Source: Polynucleobacter sp. HIN11 (GTDB lineage Bacteria; Pseudomonadota; Gammaproteobacteria; Burkholderiales; Burkholderiaceae). Taken from it: 64,000 nt of DNA. The notes beneath the pieces were generated by a model. That model saw nothing but the letters and a program-made list of their open reading frames with translations. It was not told where the DNA came from and searched no databases. Where the stretch lies: assembly GCF_030297675.1 (NCBI RefSeq), contig NZ_AP028142.1:1612001-1676000 (forward strand), read 5' to 3'. The position numbers and the translations under genes were made by a program. Positions within the stretch are counted from its first letter, which is position 1; every line of letters begins with the position of its first letter. This document shows positions 54,970-63,602 of the stretch, piece after piece.

Positions 54970-55840
54970 TCGCCTCGAGCTCCTTGCTCCAGCCAAAATC
55001 AATTTGTTTCTTCATGTGACCGGTCGACGTCCAAACGGATATCACGAACTTCAATCCGTATTTCAATTGGTCGATTGGTGTGACCGCATTTCTTTAACTC
55101 GGCTCGAGCACAGCACAATTATTCGGCACGGCGGTAATCCAGAGATTTCCCCAGAGAATGATCTGGTTGTTCGGGCCGCTCAGTTATTGAAAAACCATAC
55201 GAACTATCCATGCGGGATTGAAATTCATCTTGAGAAAAATATCCCTATAGGAGCAGGCTTAGGTGGCGGATCATCAGATGCAGCCACAGTATTAATTGGT
55301 TTGAACCATCTCTGGGGTCTTCATCTTCCCCCGGCCGAACTGAGTGAGCTAGGATTAAAGCTAGGTGCCGATGTGCCATTCTTTTTATTTGGTCAAAACG
55401 CATTTGTGCAAGGCATCGGCGAGCAACTGGAATCCATTGATCTACCCGATCAAGACTTCTTAATCATTTTTCCAGGAGAGTCAATTGCTACCGAGACTGT
55501 GTTTCAATCCGATCAATTGACCCGAAACCATGCTCCGATTACAATGGCAGACTTCCTTGCAAACACTGGTGAAGTTGGTCAGTTTACAAACGACCTCCAA
55601 CCAGTTGCTTGTGAGCTCTGCCCTGAAGTAAATCGAGCATTAAATTGGTTGGCGCAAACGCTCCCAGATGCTACTCGTAAGATGTCTGGGTCGGGTAGTA
55701 GTGTGTTTGCCGTCCTTCCAGGATCGATCAATCGACGCGATCTGGAACAACGCTTGCTCAATCTTCCCTCAGGGTGGGTGGGTCGGCTTGTTCGGGGTCT
55801 AAAACAAAATCCCGCTTACAATTCGGTTTTATCAGTATGA
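54962..55840 (+). CDS. ispE: 4-diphosphocytidyl-2-C-methyl-D-erythritol kinase
   Basis: IspE is the GHMP kinase of the MEP isoprenoid pathway. The 292-residue protein has the substrate-binding start APAKINLFLHVTGRRPNGYH (about 8-27). The ATP loop is IPIGAGLGGGSSDAATVL (near 98), and MSGSGSSVFAV is in the C-terminal half. Its ATG overlaps the end of the LolB gene by 8 bp. tRNA-Gln follows 6 bp after the stop, so the tRNA is probably processed from the same transcript. Confidence 0.96.
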   Translation: MSNRLELLAPAKINLFLHVTGRRPNGYHELQSVFQLVDWCDRISLTRLEHSTIIRHGGNPEISPENDLVVRAAQLLKNHTNYPCGIEIHLEKNIPIGAGLGGGSSDAATVLIGLNHLWGLHLPPAELSELGLKLGADVPFFLFGQNAFVQGIGEQLESIDLPDQDFLIIFPGESIATETVFQSDQLTRNHAPITMADFLANTGEVGQFTNDLQPVACELCPEVNRALNWLAQTLPDATRKMSGSGSSVFAVLPGSINRRDLEQRLLNLPSGWVGRLVRGLKQNPAYNSVLSV

Positions 55841-55846
55841 CGCAGT

Positions 55847-55923
55847 AGGGGAGTCGCCAAGTTGGTCAAGGCACCGGATTTTGATTCCGGCATGCGAGGG
55901 TTCGAGTCCTTCCTCCCCTGCCA
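55847..55923 (+). tRNA. tRNA-Gln (anticodon TTG)
   Basis: A 77-nt cloverleaf with encoded CCA. The acceptor stem AGGGGAG pairs with CTCCCCT and the anticodon stem CCGGA with TCCGG. The anticodon loop carries TTG, reading CAA and by wobble CAG. The T arm is GAGGG-TTCGAGT-CCTTC. It lies between ispE and prs, a conserved location in betaproteobacteria. Confidence 0.97.
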
Positions 55924-55957
55924 TTGTTATGATGGATAACCAAGACTAGCTAAGACC

Positions 55958-56911
55958 ATGAACTCTGACGCGCTCACCATTTTTACTGGCAACGCCAATC
56001 CCACACTTGCACAGGCGGTTGCTAGCCAAATGCAGTTGCAGCTAGGAAAAGCCTTCGTTGGCCGCTTTTCTGATGGCGAAATCCAGGTTGAAATCCAAGA
56101 AAACGTGCGCGGCAAGAATGTCGTCGTAATCCAGTCGACCTGTGATCCGACCAACGATAACCTGATGGAACTCATGATCATGATTGATGCCCTCAAAAGG
56201 TCATCTTCCAACCGAATTACTGCGGTCATCCCCTACTTTGGTTATGCCCGTCAAGACCGCCGCCCCCGTTCTGCGCGGGTTGCGATTTCGGCCAGAATTG
56301 TGGCCAATATGCTGCAATCGGTTGCCGGCGTTGAACGCGTTCTGACGATGGATCTACATGCAGATCAAATCCAAGGATTTTTTGATATCCCGGTCGACAA
56401 TATCTATGCCTCCCCCGTCCTCTTAGGGGACCTACGGGCAAAAAATCAGCCTGACCTGACCGTGGTCTCACCCGATATTGGCGGTGTAGTACGCGCCAGG
56501 GCTTTTGCCAAGCAATTAAGCTGTGATCTGGCCATTATTGATAAACGCAGACCAAAGCCCAATGTCTCAGAGGTGATGCATTTAATTGGTGAGGTAGAAA
56601 ACCGCCACTGTGTCATCATGGATGACATTATTGATACGGGCGGCACTCTCTGTAAGGCAGCCGAGGTTCTTAAGGAACGGGGTGCCAAAAGCGTGACAGC
56701 CTATTGCACCCACCCGGTTCTATCTGGGGGTGCAGCTGCCCGCATTGCAGGATCTGAAATTGATGAGTTAGTGGTTACTGACACGATTCCATTGAAACAA
56801 GATACAAAATCAGTCAATAAAATCAGGCAGTTAAGTGTTGCACCACTGCTGGCAGAGACGATCTCGCGGATTACCAAAGGCGACTCAGTTATGTCACTTT
56901 TTGCTGAATAG
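55958..56911 (+). CDS. prs: Ribose-phosphate pyrophosphokinase
   Basis: Prs makes PRPP from ribose-5-phosphate and ATP for nucleotide, histidine, tryptophan and NAD synthesis. The 317-residue class I enzyme has SDGEIQVEI near 40, the ATP-binding YARQDRRPRSARVAISARIVA (around 97-117, one long conserved segment), VVSPDIGGVVRAR, and the PRPP loop MDDIIDTGGTL near 225. It follows tRNA-Gln by 34 bp. Confidence 0.97.
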   Translation: MNSDALTIFTGNANPTLAQAVASQMQLQLGKAFVGRFSDGEIQVEIQENVRGKNVVVIQSTCDPTNDNLMELMIMIDALKRSSSNRITAVIPYFGYARQDRRPRSARVAISARIVANMLQSVAGVERVLTMDLHADQIQGFFDIPVDNIYASPVLLGDLRAKNQPDLTVVSPDIGGVVRARAFAKQLSCDLAIIDKRRPKPNVSEVMHLIGEVENRHCVIMDDIIDTGGTLCKAAEVLKERGAKSVTAYCTHPVLSGGAAARIAGSEIDELVVTDTIPLKQDTKSVNKIRQLSVAPLLAETISRITKGDSVMSLFAE

Positions 56912-56955
56912 CTTCCTAAGCAACTGATTTCTACCGAATTTTTACTCTTTCAAGC

Positions 56956-56961
56956 TATAAT
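56956..56961 (+). promoter_or_regulatory. Possible -10 element for rplY
   Basis: TATAAT lies 54 bp before the rplY ATG. No good -35 hexamer is visible at 16-18 nt. The implied leader contains an inverted repeat TTTCCGT (56969-56975) / ACGGAAA (56986-56992), then the ribosome binding site TTGGAG. Confidence 0.35.
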
Positions 56962-57015
56962 TTAAGGCTTTCCGTTTGGTCGCGGACGGAAATTAACCCT
57001 TAATTTGGAGTCATC

Positions 57016-57663
57016 ATGAAAGTTGTTGCATTTGAACGAAGCGTACAGGGCACTGGTGCGAGCCGCCGCCTGCGCAATTCTGGGAAAACCCCCGGAATTA
57101 TCTATGGCGGAAAGCAAGAATCTCCCTGCGCAATCGAGTTAGACCACAATGCTTTATTCCATGCTTTGCGAAAAGAAGCTTTCCATTCATCCATTTTGGA
57201 TATCGAATTAAACGGTAAATCACAAAAGGCCTTATTGCGTGATTACCAGATGCATCCATTTAAACCATTGGTGTTGCACGTTGACTTCCAGCGTGTATCT
57301 GCCAGTGAAAAAATTCATATGCGCGTTCCTCTGCACTTTAAGGGTGCCGAAGAATCAGAAGCAGTGAAGTTTGGTGGAGCGGTTGTTAGCCACGTCGCCA
57401 ATGAAATCGAAATCACTTGCTTGCCTGGTGACCTTCCTGAGTTCTTAGAGGTGGATCTGAGCAAAATCGTGGTTGGTCAATCGATTCATGCCAAAGACGT
57501 TGCGCTACCCAAAGGCGTTAGCCTAGTTCTTCATGTCGAGCAAGAAAACCCTGTGATCGCAAACGCTCGCGTTCCAGCGGTTAAAGCGGAACCCGAACCA
57601 GGCGCTGAGGCTGCACCAGCCGCTGAGGCTGCACCAGCCGCTGACAAAGAAGCGAAGAGCTGA
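57016..57663 (+). CDS. rplY: 50S ribosomal protein L25/general stress protein Ctc
   Basis: L25 binds 5S rRNA. The 215-residue protein is the long Ctc form. An N-terminal L25 domain (about 1-95, with GASRRLRNSGKTPGIIYGG) is followed by a TL5 C-terminal beta domain (about 100-185). An Ala/Glu-rich tail contains a tandem hexapeptide EAAPAA repeated at the DNA level. Good ribosome binding site TTGGAG precedes ATG 57016. A Rho-independent terminator follows. Confidence 0.95.
   Translation: MKVVAFERSVQGTGASRRLRNSGKTPGIIYGGKQESPCAIELDHNALFHALRKEAFHSSILDIELNGKSQKALLRDYQMHPFKPLVLHVDFQRVSASEKIHMRVPLHFKGAEESEAVKFGGAVVSHVANEIEITCLPGDLPEFLEVDLSKIVVGQSIHAKDVALPKGVSLVLHVEQENPVIANARVPAVKAEPEPGAEAAPAAEAAPAADKEAKS
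57604..57639 (+). repeat. Tandem 18-bp repeat in the rplY tail
   Basis: Two exact copies of an 18-bp unit beginning GCTGAGGCTG, at 57604-57621 and 57622-57639, encode repeated Ala-Glu-Ala-Ala-Pro-Ala units in the disordered tail of L25. Copy number may vary among strains by slippage without changing the frame. Confidence 0.8.
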
Positions 57664-57681
57664 ATCGTTTCACTCTCATAG

Positions 57682-57705
57682 AAACCCGCTTGATGCGGGT
57701 TTTTT
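57682..57705 (+). terminator. Rho-independent terminator after rplY
   Basis: Stem CCCGC (57685-57689) / GCGGG (57695-57699) with a 5-nt loop and flanking A/T pairs, followed by six T residues. It lies 19 bp after the rplY stop and separates rplY from pth. Confidence 0.85.
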
Positions 57706-57762
57706 ATTGCCCAATTGAAGTCGTTTATAGTTGGATCACTTAGCCTCAATCGACTGATAAAA

Positions 57763-58353
57763 ATGATTCGTTTAATTGTTGGACTCGGAAATCCTGGATC
57801 AAAGCATGAGGCCGACCGTCACAATGCAGGGTTTTGGTTTGTCGATCGTCTTGCTGCTCAACATAAACAATTTCTTCAGCCAGAAAAACGATTTAATGGT
57901 CGAATCGCAAAAATCCAAATCAAAGGTCATGATATTTACTTATTGGAACCAGATACCTATATGAATCTCAGTGGGGAAGCCGTTGGCCCCCTGTGTCGCT
58001 TTCATAAGATCGAGGTAAGTGAAGTGCTGGTAGTCCATGACGAACTGGACCTCAAAGCCGGCACGGCGCGTCTAAAAAAAGGCGGGGGCAATGGCGGTCA
58101 CAATGGCCTAAAAGATATCCAACAGCATTTATCAAGCCCCGAATTCTGGCGACTCCGTTTTGGAATTGGTCACCCACGCGACCTACCTGGCAATCTAGCA
58201 AAAATGGATGTGGCCGACTATGTACTAAAGAAACCGAGCTCGGATGAGCAAGAGAAATTAGATGCGGCCATCACAAAAGCAATTGGCATTTTGCCCCTGG
58301 TTCTTGAAGGCAATACACAAGATGCCATGCAAATCCTGCACAGCGCAAATTAA
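57763..58353 (+). CDS. pth: Peptidyl-tRNA hydrolase
   Basis: Pth recycles tRNA from prematurely released peptidyl-tRNA. The 196-residue protein begins MIRLIVGLGNPG. The catalytic His is in RHNAGFWFVD, with the further family segments TYMNLSGEAV, VHDELDL and KKGGGNGGHNGLK. ATG 57763 is chosen because the conserved N-terminus starts there; the frame open upstream to 57715 is not conserved. Confidence 0.96.
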   Translation: MIRLIVGLGNPGSKHEADRHNAGFWFVDRLAAQHKQFLQPEKRFNGRIAKIQIKGHDIYLLEPDTYMNLSGEAVGPLCRFHKIEVSEVLVVHDELDLKAGTARLKKGGGNGGHNGLKDIQQHLSSPEFWRLRFGIGHPRDLPGNLAKMDVADYVLKKPSSDEQEKLDAAITKAIGILPLVLEGNTQDAMQILHSAN

Positions 58354-58358
58354 ATCAT

Positions 58359-58619
58359 TTAATTGGTCTGCTTGAGAGCACTCAAGACTTTATATTTTTC
58401 AAGTAACTGCTCTTGGGTTTCAGAATAAGCGGGATTGAGCGGGATACAATCGACCGGGCAGACCTGACGGCATTGAGGAGCGTCAAAATGCCCCACGCAC
58501 TCGGTGCATTTATTGGGATCGATCTCATAGATCTCAATCCCCATATAAATCGCATCGTTTGGGCATTCTGGTTCACAGACATCACAATTGATGCACTCGT
58601 CTGTAATCATTAACGCCAT
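58359..58619 (-). CDS. YfhL-type 2[4Fe-4S] ferredoxin
   Basis: The 86-residue ferredoxin has two cluster motifs. The first is CINCDVCEPECP (about 10-21). The second begins CTEC, carries an insertion typical of the Alvin/YfhL family, and continues CRQVCPVDC. The family partner reductase is not identifiable here. It lies just downstream of coaD on the same strand, the conserved coaD-ferredoxin order, and converges on pth with 5 bp between stops. Confidence 0.92.
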   Translation of the reverse strand: MALMITDECINCDVCEPECPNDAIYMGIEIYEIDPNKCTECVGHFDAPQCRQVCPVDCIPLNPAYSETQEQLLEKYKVLSALKQTN

Positions 58620-58651
58620 ATTGATATCCCTAAAAGAATGATCAGAATAGC

Positions 58652-59143
58652 TTAAGTGGATTTAATTTGGGCGTTCTTCTTTTGTAACCATTTTTCCACT
58701 GAGGGAAAAACAAACTTACTCACATCGCCGCCCATGAGCGCAATTTCTCGGACAAAGGTACCAGAAATAAATTGATATTGATCTGATGGGGTCAAAAATA
58801 AAGTCTCCACATCTGGCAGTAGGTACCGATTCATACCGGCCATCTGAAACTCATACTCAAAATCTGAAACGGCACGCAAACCCCGCACAATCACTCGAGC
58901 AGAATGCTCTCGAGCAAAGTCTTTCAGTAATCCAGAAAATCCTGCGATTTCAACATTTGGGTAGTGACTCAACACCTCTTTGGCGATTTCAATCCGTTCA
59001 TCAAGTGTAAAAATAGGACGCTTATTTTTACTATCAGCCACTCCGACAATCAGCTTGGTAAAAATACTTGAAGCACGCCGAACCAAATCTTCATGACCAC
59101 GGGTAAATGGGTCAAAGGTTCCTGGATAGACAGCAATGGTCAT
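58652..59143 (-). CDS. coaD: Phosphopantetheine adenylyltransferase
   Basis: CoaD adenylates 4'-phosphopantetheine in coenzyme A synthesis. The 163-residue nucleotidyltransferase has GTFDPFTRGHEDLVRR (about 8-23), where TRGH is the HxGH-type motif. It also has VRGLRAVSDFEYEFQM near 88 and SSxxR-like C-terminal ISGTFVREIA. It lies 34 bp after rsmD on the same strand; rsmD-coaD is a widespread pairing. Confidence 0.96.
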   Translation of the reverse strand: MTIAVYPGTFDPFTRGHEDLVRRASSIFTKLIVGVADSKNKRPIFTLDERIEIAKEVLSHYPNVEIAGFSGLLKDFAREHSARVIVRGLRAVSDFEYEFQMAGMNRYLLPDVETLFLTPSDQYQFISGTFVREIALMGGDVSKFVFPSVEKWLQKKNAQIKST

Positions 59144-59177
59144 AAAGACCCCCTTATTTATATGGATAAACAGGAGT

Positions 59178-59768
59178 TTAGCTCGAACTGCGGCGAAACA
59201 ATACGGCTTTGACTTGGGCTGTTTCCATCGACTTAATAAGAGTCCAATTGGACAGTACCCTTTCCAATCGACTCAGATCAAAGGGATTGGGGCATTCAAT
59301 ATAGATTCCGCCCTGCCCTTGATCGTGACACACGCGACCGGCCTCTTGTGCTGCGCGAACGAGTAAGTCGGGTTGACTAAATGGAGGATCCAGAAAAATC
59401 AGCTGGGCCGACTGATCATCAGCACGCTGTAAATAAGAAATTCCATCCCCATGAAGGATTTTTACTTCCCCGCGAATTGGATAAGAATTGAGGAGCTGAT
59501 GCTGGGTCAGAAGCTGGTGATAGATTCGTTTATCTTTCTCGATGAATATGACCTCATCGGCTGATCGGGAGGCGGCCTCAAAACCAAGTGCTCCAGAACC
59601 AGCAAACACATCAATTGCTTTTAAGCCACCGAGGTCTGAGCCTATCCAATTAAAAAGCGTTTCACGAACCCGATCAGAGCTAGGACGCAAATCCTGTTGA
59701 TCCAAAACCTGAATCTGCCGGCTGCGCCACACACCACCAATAATCCGAATTCGGTGGCTTTGTGCCAA
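59178..59768 (-). CDS. rsmD: 16S rRNA (guanine(966)-N(2))-methyltransferase RsmD
   Basis: RsmD methylates G966 of 16S rRNA on assembled small subunits. The 196-residue Rossmann methyltransferase has the RsmD N-terminal RIIGGVWRSR, then RPSSDRVRETLFNWIG, the SAM loop DVFAGSGALGFEAASR and the catalytic LIFLDPPF near 130. It starts directly after the stop of the upstream M16 protein gene, without a gap. Confidence 0.94.
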   Translation of the reverse strand: MAQSHRIRIIGGVWRSRQIQVLDQQDLRPSSDRVRETLFNWIGSDLGGLKAIDVFAGSGALGFEAASRSADEVIFIEKDKRIYHQLLTQHQLLNSYPIRGEVKILHGDGISYLQRADDQSAQLIFLDPPFSQPDLLVRAAQEAGRVCHDQGQGGIYIECPNPFDLSRLERVLSNWTLIKSMETAQVKAVLFRRSSS

Positions 59769-61109
59769 TTAGGGTGTGCCTCCAACAAGAACACTGATCA
59801 TTCTGCGCATATCCAGGTGTCGTTTAAACGCATTGCGCACATCATCTTTTTTGACCGCTGCAACTTGTTGTGTCCACACATCGAGAGTATTGAGTGGTAA
59901 CTGATTCCAAGTAATTGCTGAGAGGTTATCAAGCAATTTGCGATTGCTATCGAGTCGTAATGGATAGCCATTGATTAAGTTTGCCTTAGCAGCAGCTAAT
60001 TCTGCATCGCTTGGGCCATCTTCAATAAATCGTGCAATCGTCTCTTGTAATACATTGAGAGCTTGATCTGCTTGGTCATTACGGGTTTGTAAGCCCGCTT
60101 CAAAAGTTCCGGTATCGCGCCCCGGCTGAAAGTAACTAAATACGCTATACGCAAATCCACGCTTATCTCGAACCTCACCAACCAAGCGCGATACAAAGCC
60201 CCCGCCACCCAAAACATAGTTTCCGACAAGCAAAGGGAAGTAGTCAGGATTGTCACGAGTGATGGCGGTCATACCCATTGCAATATGAGTTTGCTGTGTT
60301 TGAAATGGAATTCGGATCAAACGCTTGGATTCTGGCTCTATTGGTGAGCGCTCTAAAGATGGCAATGCAGGAATCACTGGTCCCTTAGCGGGTAATGCTG
60401 TAATAATTTGTTCGGCGATTTGCTTTGCTCTGGCTGGATCGACATTGCCCACAATATTCACAATGACTCGGTCTTGGCGATAGAAATTCTGATGGAATCG
60501 CTTTAGGTCACCCTCCTTAATTGCTGCAATTGATTCAATATTAGGGGATCGTGCCAACGGATAGTTTCCGAATACCTCTTGACGAAACCGTTTTTGCAGA
60601 ACGACTTCTGGCTTCGTATCGCCCTCCTGAATCGCGGCACTAACGCGCTGCTTCTCACGCATCAAAATCGATGCATCAAAAATAGGTTTCGATACACTAG
60701 CTACTAGAAGTTGCAGGAGTGGATCAAAAATATCGGGTTTACTCAGTGATCGAGCGCGCACGATGGCTCTCTCACCTGAAGCGGACGCACTAATGCTAGC
60801 TCCCAACTCAGCAATTGCATCTGCCTGTTGGGCTTCATTCAAAAAACCGCCCTGCCACTGAATGCCGCGGGTCAGCAGCGCAGCGGTCAAGGATGCCAGA
60901 CCACTTTGATCTTTCGGGTCGTAGCGACTTCCTGCATCAATACTAATTTCAATATCGACCATTGGTATGGCGTTCGTTTGAATCAAATAGGCTTTTGTAC
61001 CATTGCTTAAGGGAATCGCTTGGATTGGCAATACTGCCTGGGCATGAGCTGCGATAAACGTCGCAATTAAGACAATTAGCCCCTTAATAAGATGATGATT
61101 ACGCTGCAT
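59769..61109 (-). CDS. M16 family peptidase-like protein lacking the HxxEH motif
   Basis: The 446-residue protein has a signal peptide (about 1-25, ending AHAQA) and two M16 domains. At the position of the zinc motif it reads GLASLTAALLTRG instead of HxxEH, so it is predicted to be noncatalytic. It probably pairs with the adjacent catalytic M16 protein, as in known M16 heterodimers. A periplasmic location is inferred from the signal peptide. It starts 11 bp after the neighbouring gene. Confidence 0.9.
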   Translation of the reverse strand: MQRNHHLIKGLIVLIATFIAAHAQAVLPIQAIPLSNGTKAYLIQTNAIPMVDIEISIDAGSRYDPKDQSGLASLTAALLTRGIQWQGGFLNEAQQADAIAELGASISASASGERAIVRARSLSKPDIFDPLLQLLVASVSKPIFDASILMREKQRVSAAIQEGDTKPEVVLQKRFRQEVFGNYPLARSPNIESIAAIKEGDLKRFHQNFYRQDRVIVNIVGNVDPARAKQIAEQIITALPAKGPVIPALPSLERSPIEPESKRLIRIPFQTQQTHIAMGMTAITRDNPDYFPLLVGNYVLGGGGFVSRLVGEVRDKRGFAYSVFSYFQPGRDTGTFEAGLQTRNDQADQALNVLQETIARFIEDGPSDAELAAAKANLINGYPLRLDSNRKLLDNLSAITWNQLPLNTLDVWTQQVAAVKKDDVRNAFKRHLDMRRMISVLVGGTP

Positions 61110-61120
61110 TGTGTTCCCTT

Positions 61121-62539
61121 TTAATGACGCAAACTACCTGACATTCCACGCGGCTTCGCAAGCATTGAACGTGGCTGGGGATCTAAAGTCACAATGGTTA
61201 AACCATCGCTGACAAAATACGTATTAATTGCACGTTGGATTTGATCCGATTGAATCAACTGAATTCGCTCAATGATGCGATCTAAGTCACGCCAAGAGAC
61301 ATTCGCCATCTCTGAACTACCAATCTCCATGGCTTGAGCAAAAATTGAATCGCGTTTATATACTTGTGAAGCAAGCAATTGTGCTTTGATACGCTTTAAC
61401 TCGGATTCAGTAACCCCCTGATTAGCAATGTCTCCTAAGGTCTTCATAATGCCTCTCTCAAGATCCTGCACTGTTTGACCTTTGGCGGCAGTTGCACCAA
61501 TCACAAAAAGCTCTGGCCCACGGCTAATTAGTTCGTAACTTGCCCCGGTGCTATTAGCCAGTCTTTGATTACGAACTAACTCTCGATTTAACCTTGAGTT
61601 ATCGTGCCCGCTCAAGACGGCAGATAAAACGAGTAAGGCATACGGATCCACCTCATCCATTTTTTTAGGATCTAGTTTGGGAACCTTCCACGCCATCATG
61701 ATTTGCGGGCTCTCAGCAGGAGCCTTCAAAACAGCGCGCTTCTCGCCTTTTTGCTCAGGTTCGAGCTGAGGTTTGCGTTCAGGTAATTTTTTTGCTGATA
61801 TAGGTCCGTAGTACTTTTCGACCAATGCTTTCACTGCCAATGGATTAACATCACCCGCCACCACAACCACGGCATTATTTGGTGCATACCAGTCGCGATA
61901 CCACTGTCGCGCATCAGCAGGCTGCATATTTTGCAAGTCGTTCATCCAGCCGATAATGGGATGTCGGTACGGAGAGCTCATAAATGCCGTTGCCATCAGT
62001 AGCTCACGCATCAAACTCGATGGATTATCTTCCGTACGTAAGCGTCGCTCTTCCATCACCACCTGAAGCTCTCGCCCAAACTCCTCATCGGAAAATTGCA
62101 GATTTGCCATTCGATCGGCTTCAAGCCGCATCACTTCGGCAAGCTTTGATTTCTCAATCTGCTGAAAATATCCGGTGAAATCACGGGCTGTAAAGGCGTT
62201 CTCACGTCCGCCCACGGCCGCCACCATCCGCGAGAATTCACCTGATTTGACCGTTTTCGTTCCCTTAAACATCATGTGCTCAAGCACATGGGCAACGCCG
62301 GTTTTGCCATTGACCTCATCCATGGATCCAGCCCGATACCAGACCATATGAACAACGGTCGGTGCACGATGATCCTGGCGAACGATCAGGCGCAAGCCAT
62401 TCTTGAGTTGATACTCATGCGTATCGGACTGAGTCGCAAAAGCATTCCCTGAGACAGGCAAGCAAATAGCAGCCAAGGCAATCAATGCCGACCTGATGGC
62501 TCTCAATATTGGGTTGCTAAACTGGAATTTCGCTATCAT
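61121..62539 (-). CDS. M16 family zinc metallopeptidase (catalytic subunit)
   Basis: The 472-residue protein has an N-terminal hydrophobic segment (about 12-33) consistent with export, and the M16 zinc motif HVLEH in GVAHVLEHMMFKGT (near 88). A downstream Glu is in the ENAFTARDFT to RLEADRM region. A C-terminal M16 domain follows. It resembles PqqF/pitrilysin-type periplasmic peptidases next to ftsY in many Burkholderiales. The substrate is unknown. Confidence 0.92.
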   Translation of the reverse strand: MIAKFQFSNPILRAIRSALIALAAICLPVSGNAFATQSDTHEYQLKNGLRLIVRQDHRAPTVVHMVWYRAGSMDEVNGKTGVAHVLEHMMFKGTKTVKSGEFSRMVAAVGGRENAFTARDFTGYFQQIEKSKLAEVMRLEADRMANLQFSDEEFGRELQVVMEERRLRTEDNPSSLMRELLMATAFMSSPYRHPIIGWMNDLQNMQPADARQWYRDWYAPNNAVVVVAGDVNPLAVKALVEKYYGPISAKKLPERKPQLEPEQKGEKRAVLKAPAESPQIMMAWKVPKLDPKKMDEVDPYALLVLSAVLSGHDNSRLNRELVRNQRLANSTGASYELISRGPELFVIGATAAKGQTVQDLERGIMKTLGDIANQGVTESELKRIKAQLLASQVYKRDSIFAQAMEIGSSEMANVSWRDLDRIIERIQLIQSDQIQRAINTYFVSDGLTIVTLDPQPRSMLAKPRGMSGSLRH

Positions 62540-62597
62540 GAATAGTTTAGATGTATGAATTATCTAGTTAAGATCACTCTTTTGGATTGTATCGACA

Positions 62598-63503
62598 ATG
62601 TTTGGTTTACGTAAAACACTTAGCTCACTCTTTACTCGTAACCGAGTGGATGAAGCCTGGTTCGATCATTTAGAAGAATTACTGATCAAAGCCGATGTTG
62701 GTGTTTCGACATCAACCGCTCTAATAGCTAGTCTACGCAAATCGGCCAAACAGCATTCCATTACAAATTCTGAGGATTTAAAGGCAGTTCTAGTTGATGA
62801 GCTCAGCCATCTTTTGAGTGACTTAGAGTCCCCAGAAAATCCTTTAAGCCCAAGTGCTACGCATCCTAAGCCAGAAGTTTGGCTAATTGTAGGGGTCAAT
62901 GGTGCTGGCAAAACCACATCGATTGGAAAACTATGTCATCACTTCCAGGCTCAAGGAAAGTCGGTGCTCCTCGCTGCTGGGGATACATTTCGAGCGGCGG
63001 CGCGCAATCAACTCAAGGAATGGGGTGAGCGCAATCAAGTGCAAGTGCTCAGCCAAGAGAGTGGCGATGCTGGCGCGATTGCGCATGATGCAATCCAAGC
63101 CGCTTTGTCTCGGCAGGTTGACGTTGTACTAATTGATACGGCTGGCCGACTCGCTACTCAAGCGAATCTGATGGAGGAATTAAAGAAGGTCAAGCGAGTC
63201 ATTTCCAAGTTGATCCCCGATGCCCCCCATCAAATTGTCTTGGTCCTTGATGGCAATACGGGTCAGAATGGAATTGCCCAAGTTTTGGCTTTTCGGAACG
63301 CAATTGGACTACACGGCCTTATCGTCACCAAATTGGATGGCACCGCTAAAGGCGGGGTAATTTGCGCACTTCGCAATGAGTTGCAAAGCTCCTCCCAAAC
63401 CCAGGGCCCAAAAACCTATGTTTATGCACTTGGCAAGGGTGAGCAATTAGGTGATTTGGAGCTATTTTCTGCTAAGGCTTATGCCCAAGAGCTTGTAGAA
63501 TAG
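62598..63503 (+). CDS. ftsY: Signal recognition particle receptor FtsY
   Basis: FtsY is the SRP receptor GTPase that docks ribosomes at the inner membrane. The 301-residue protein has the NG domain only, with little of the acidic A domain seen in E. coli (497 residues). The P-loop GVNGAGKTTSIGKL is near 100. DTFRAAARNQL, DTAGRLATQ and TKLDGTAKGG follow in order. It is divergent from the M16 genes and lies upstream of rpoH, a conserved order. Confidence 0.96.
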   Translation: MFGLRKTLSSLFTRNRVDEAWFDHLEELLIKADVGVSTSTALIASLRKSAKQHSITNSEDLKAVLVDELSHLLSDLESPENPLSPSATHPKPEVWLIVGVNGAGKTTSIGKLCHHFQAQGKSVLLAAGDTFRAAARNQLKEWGERNQVQVLSQESGDAGAIAHDAIQAALSRQVDVVLIDTAGRLATQANLMEELKKVKRVISKLIPDAPHQIVLVLDGNTGQNGIAQVLAFRNAIGLHGLIVTKLDGTAKGGVICALRNELQSSSQTQGPKTYVYALGKGEQLGDLELFSAKAYAQELVE

Positions 63504-63539
63504 CTATATAAATCAATATCTTGTAGATTATTAGACGCA

Positions 63540-63566
63540 TTAGCACTCTATTGACAAGAGTGCTAA
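63540..63566 (+). promoter_or_regulatory. CIRCE operator (HrcA binding site) upstream of rpoH
   Basis: TTAGCACTC (63540-63548) and GAGTGCTAA (63558-63566) are separated by exactly 9 nt. This is a perfect match to the CIRCE consensus bound by the heat-shock repressor HrcA. A perfect -35-like TTGACA (63551-63556) lies inside it; no good -10 is evident at 17 nt. It is 36 bp before the rpoH ATG, so HrcA is expected to repress rpoH. Confidence 0.92.
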
Positions 63567-63602
63567 AATAATTCGATCTAAACTCAAATTAATCTATCAA
63601 CG

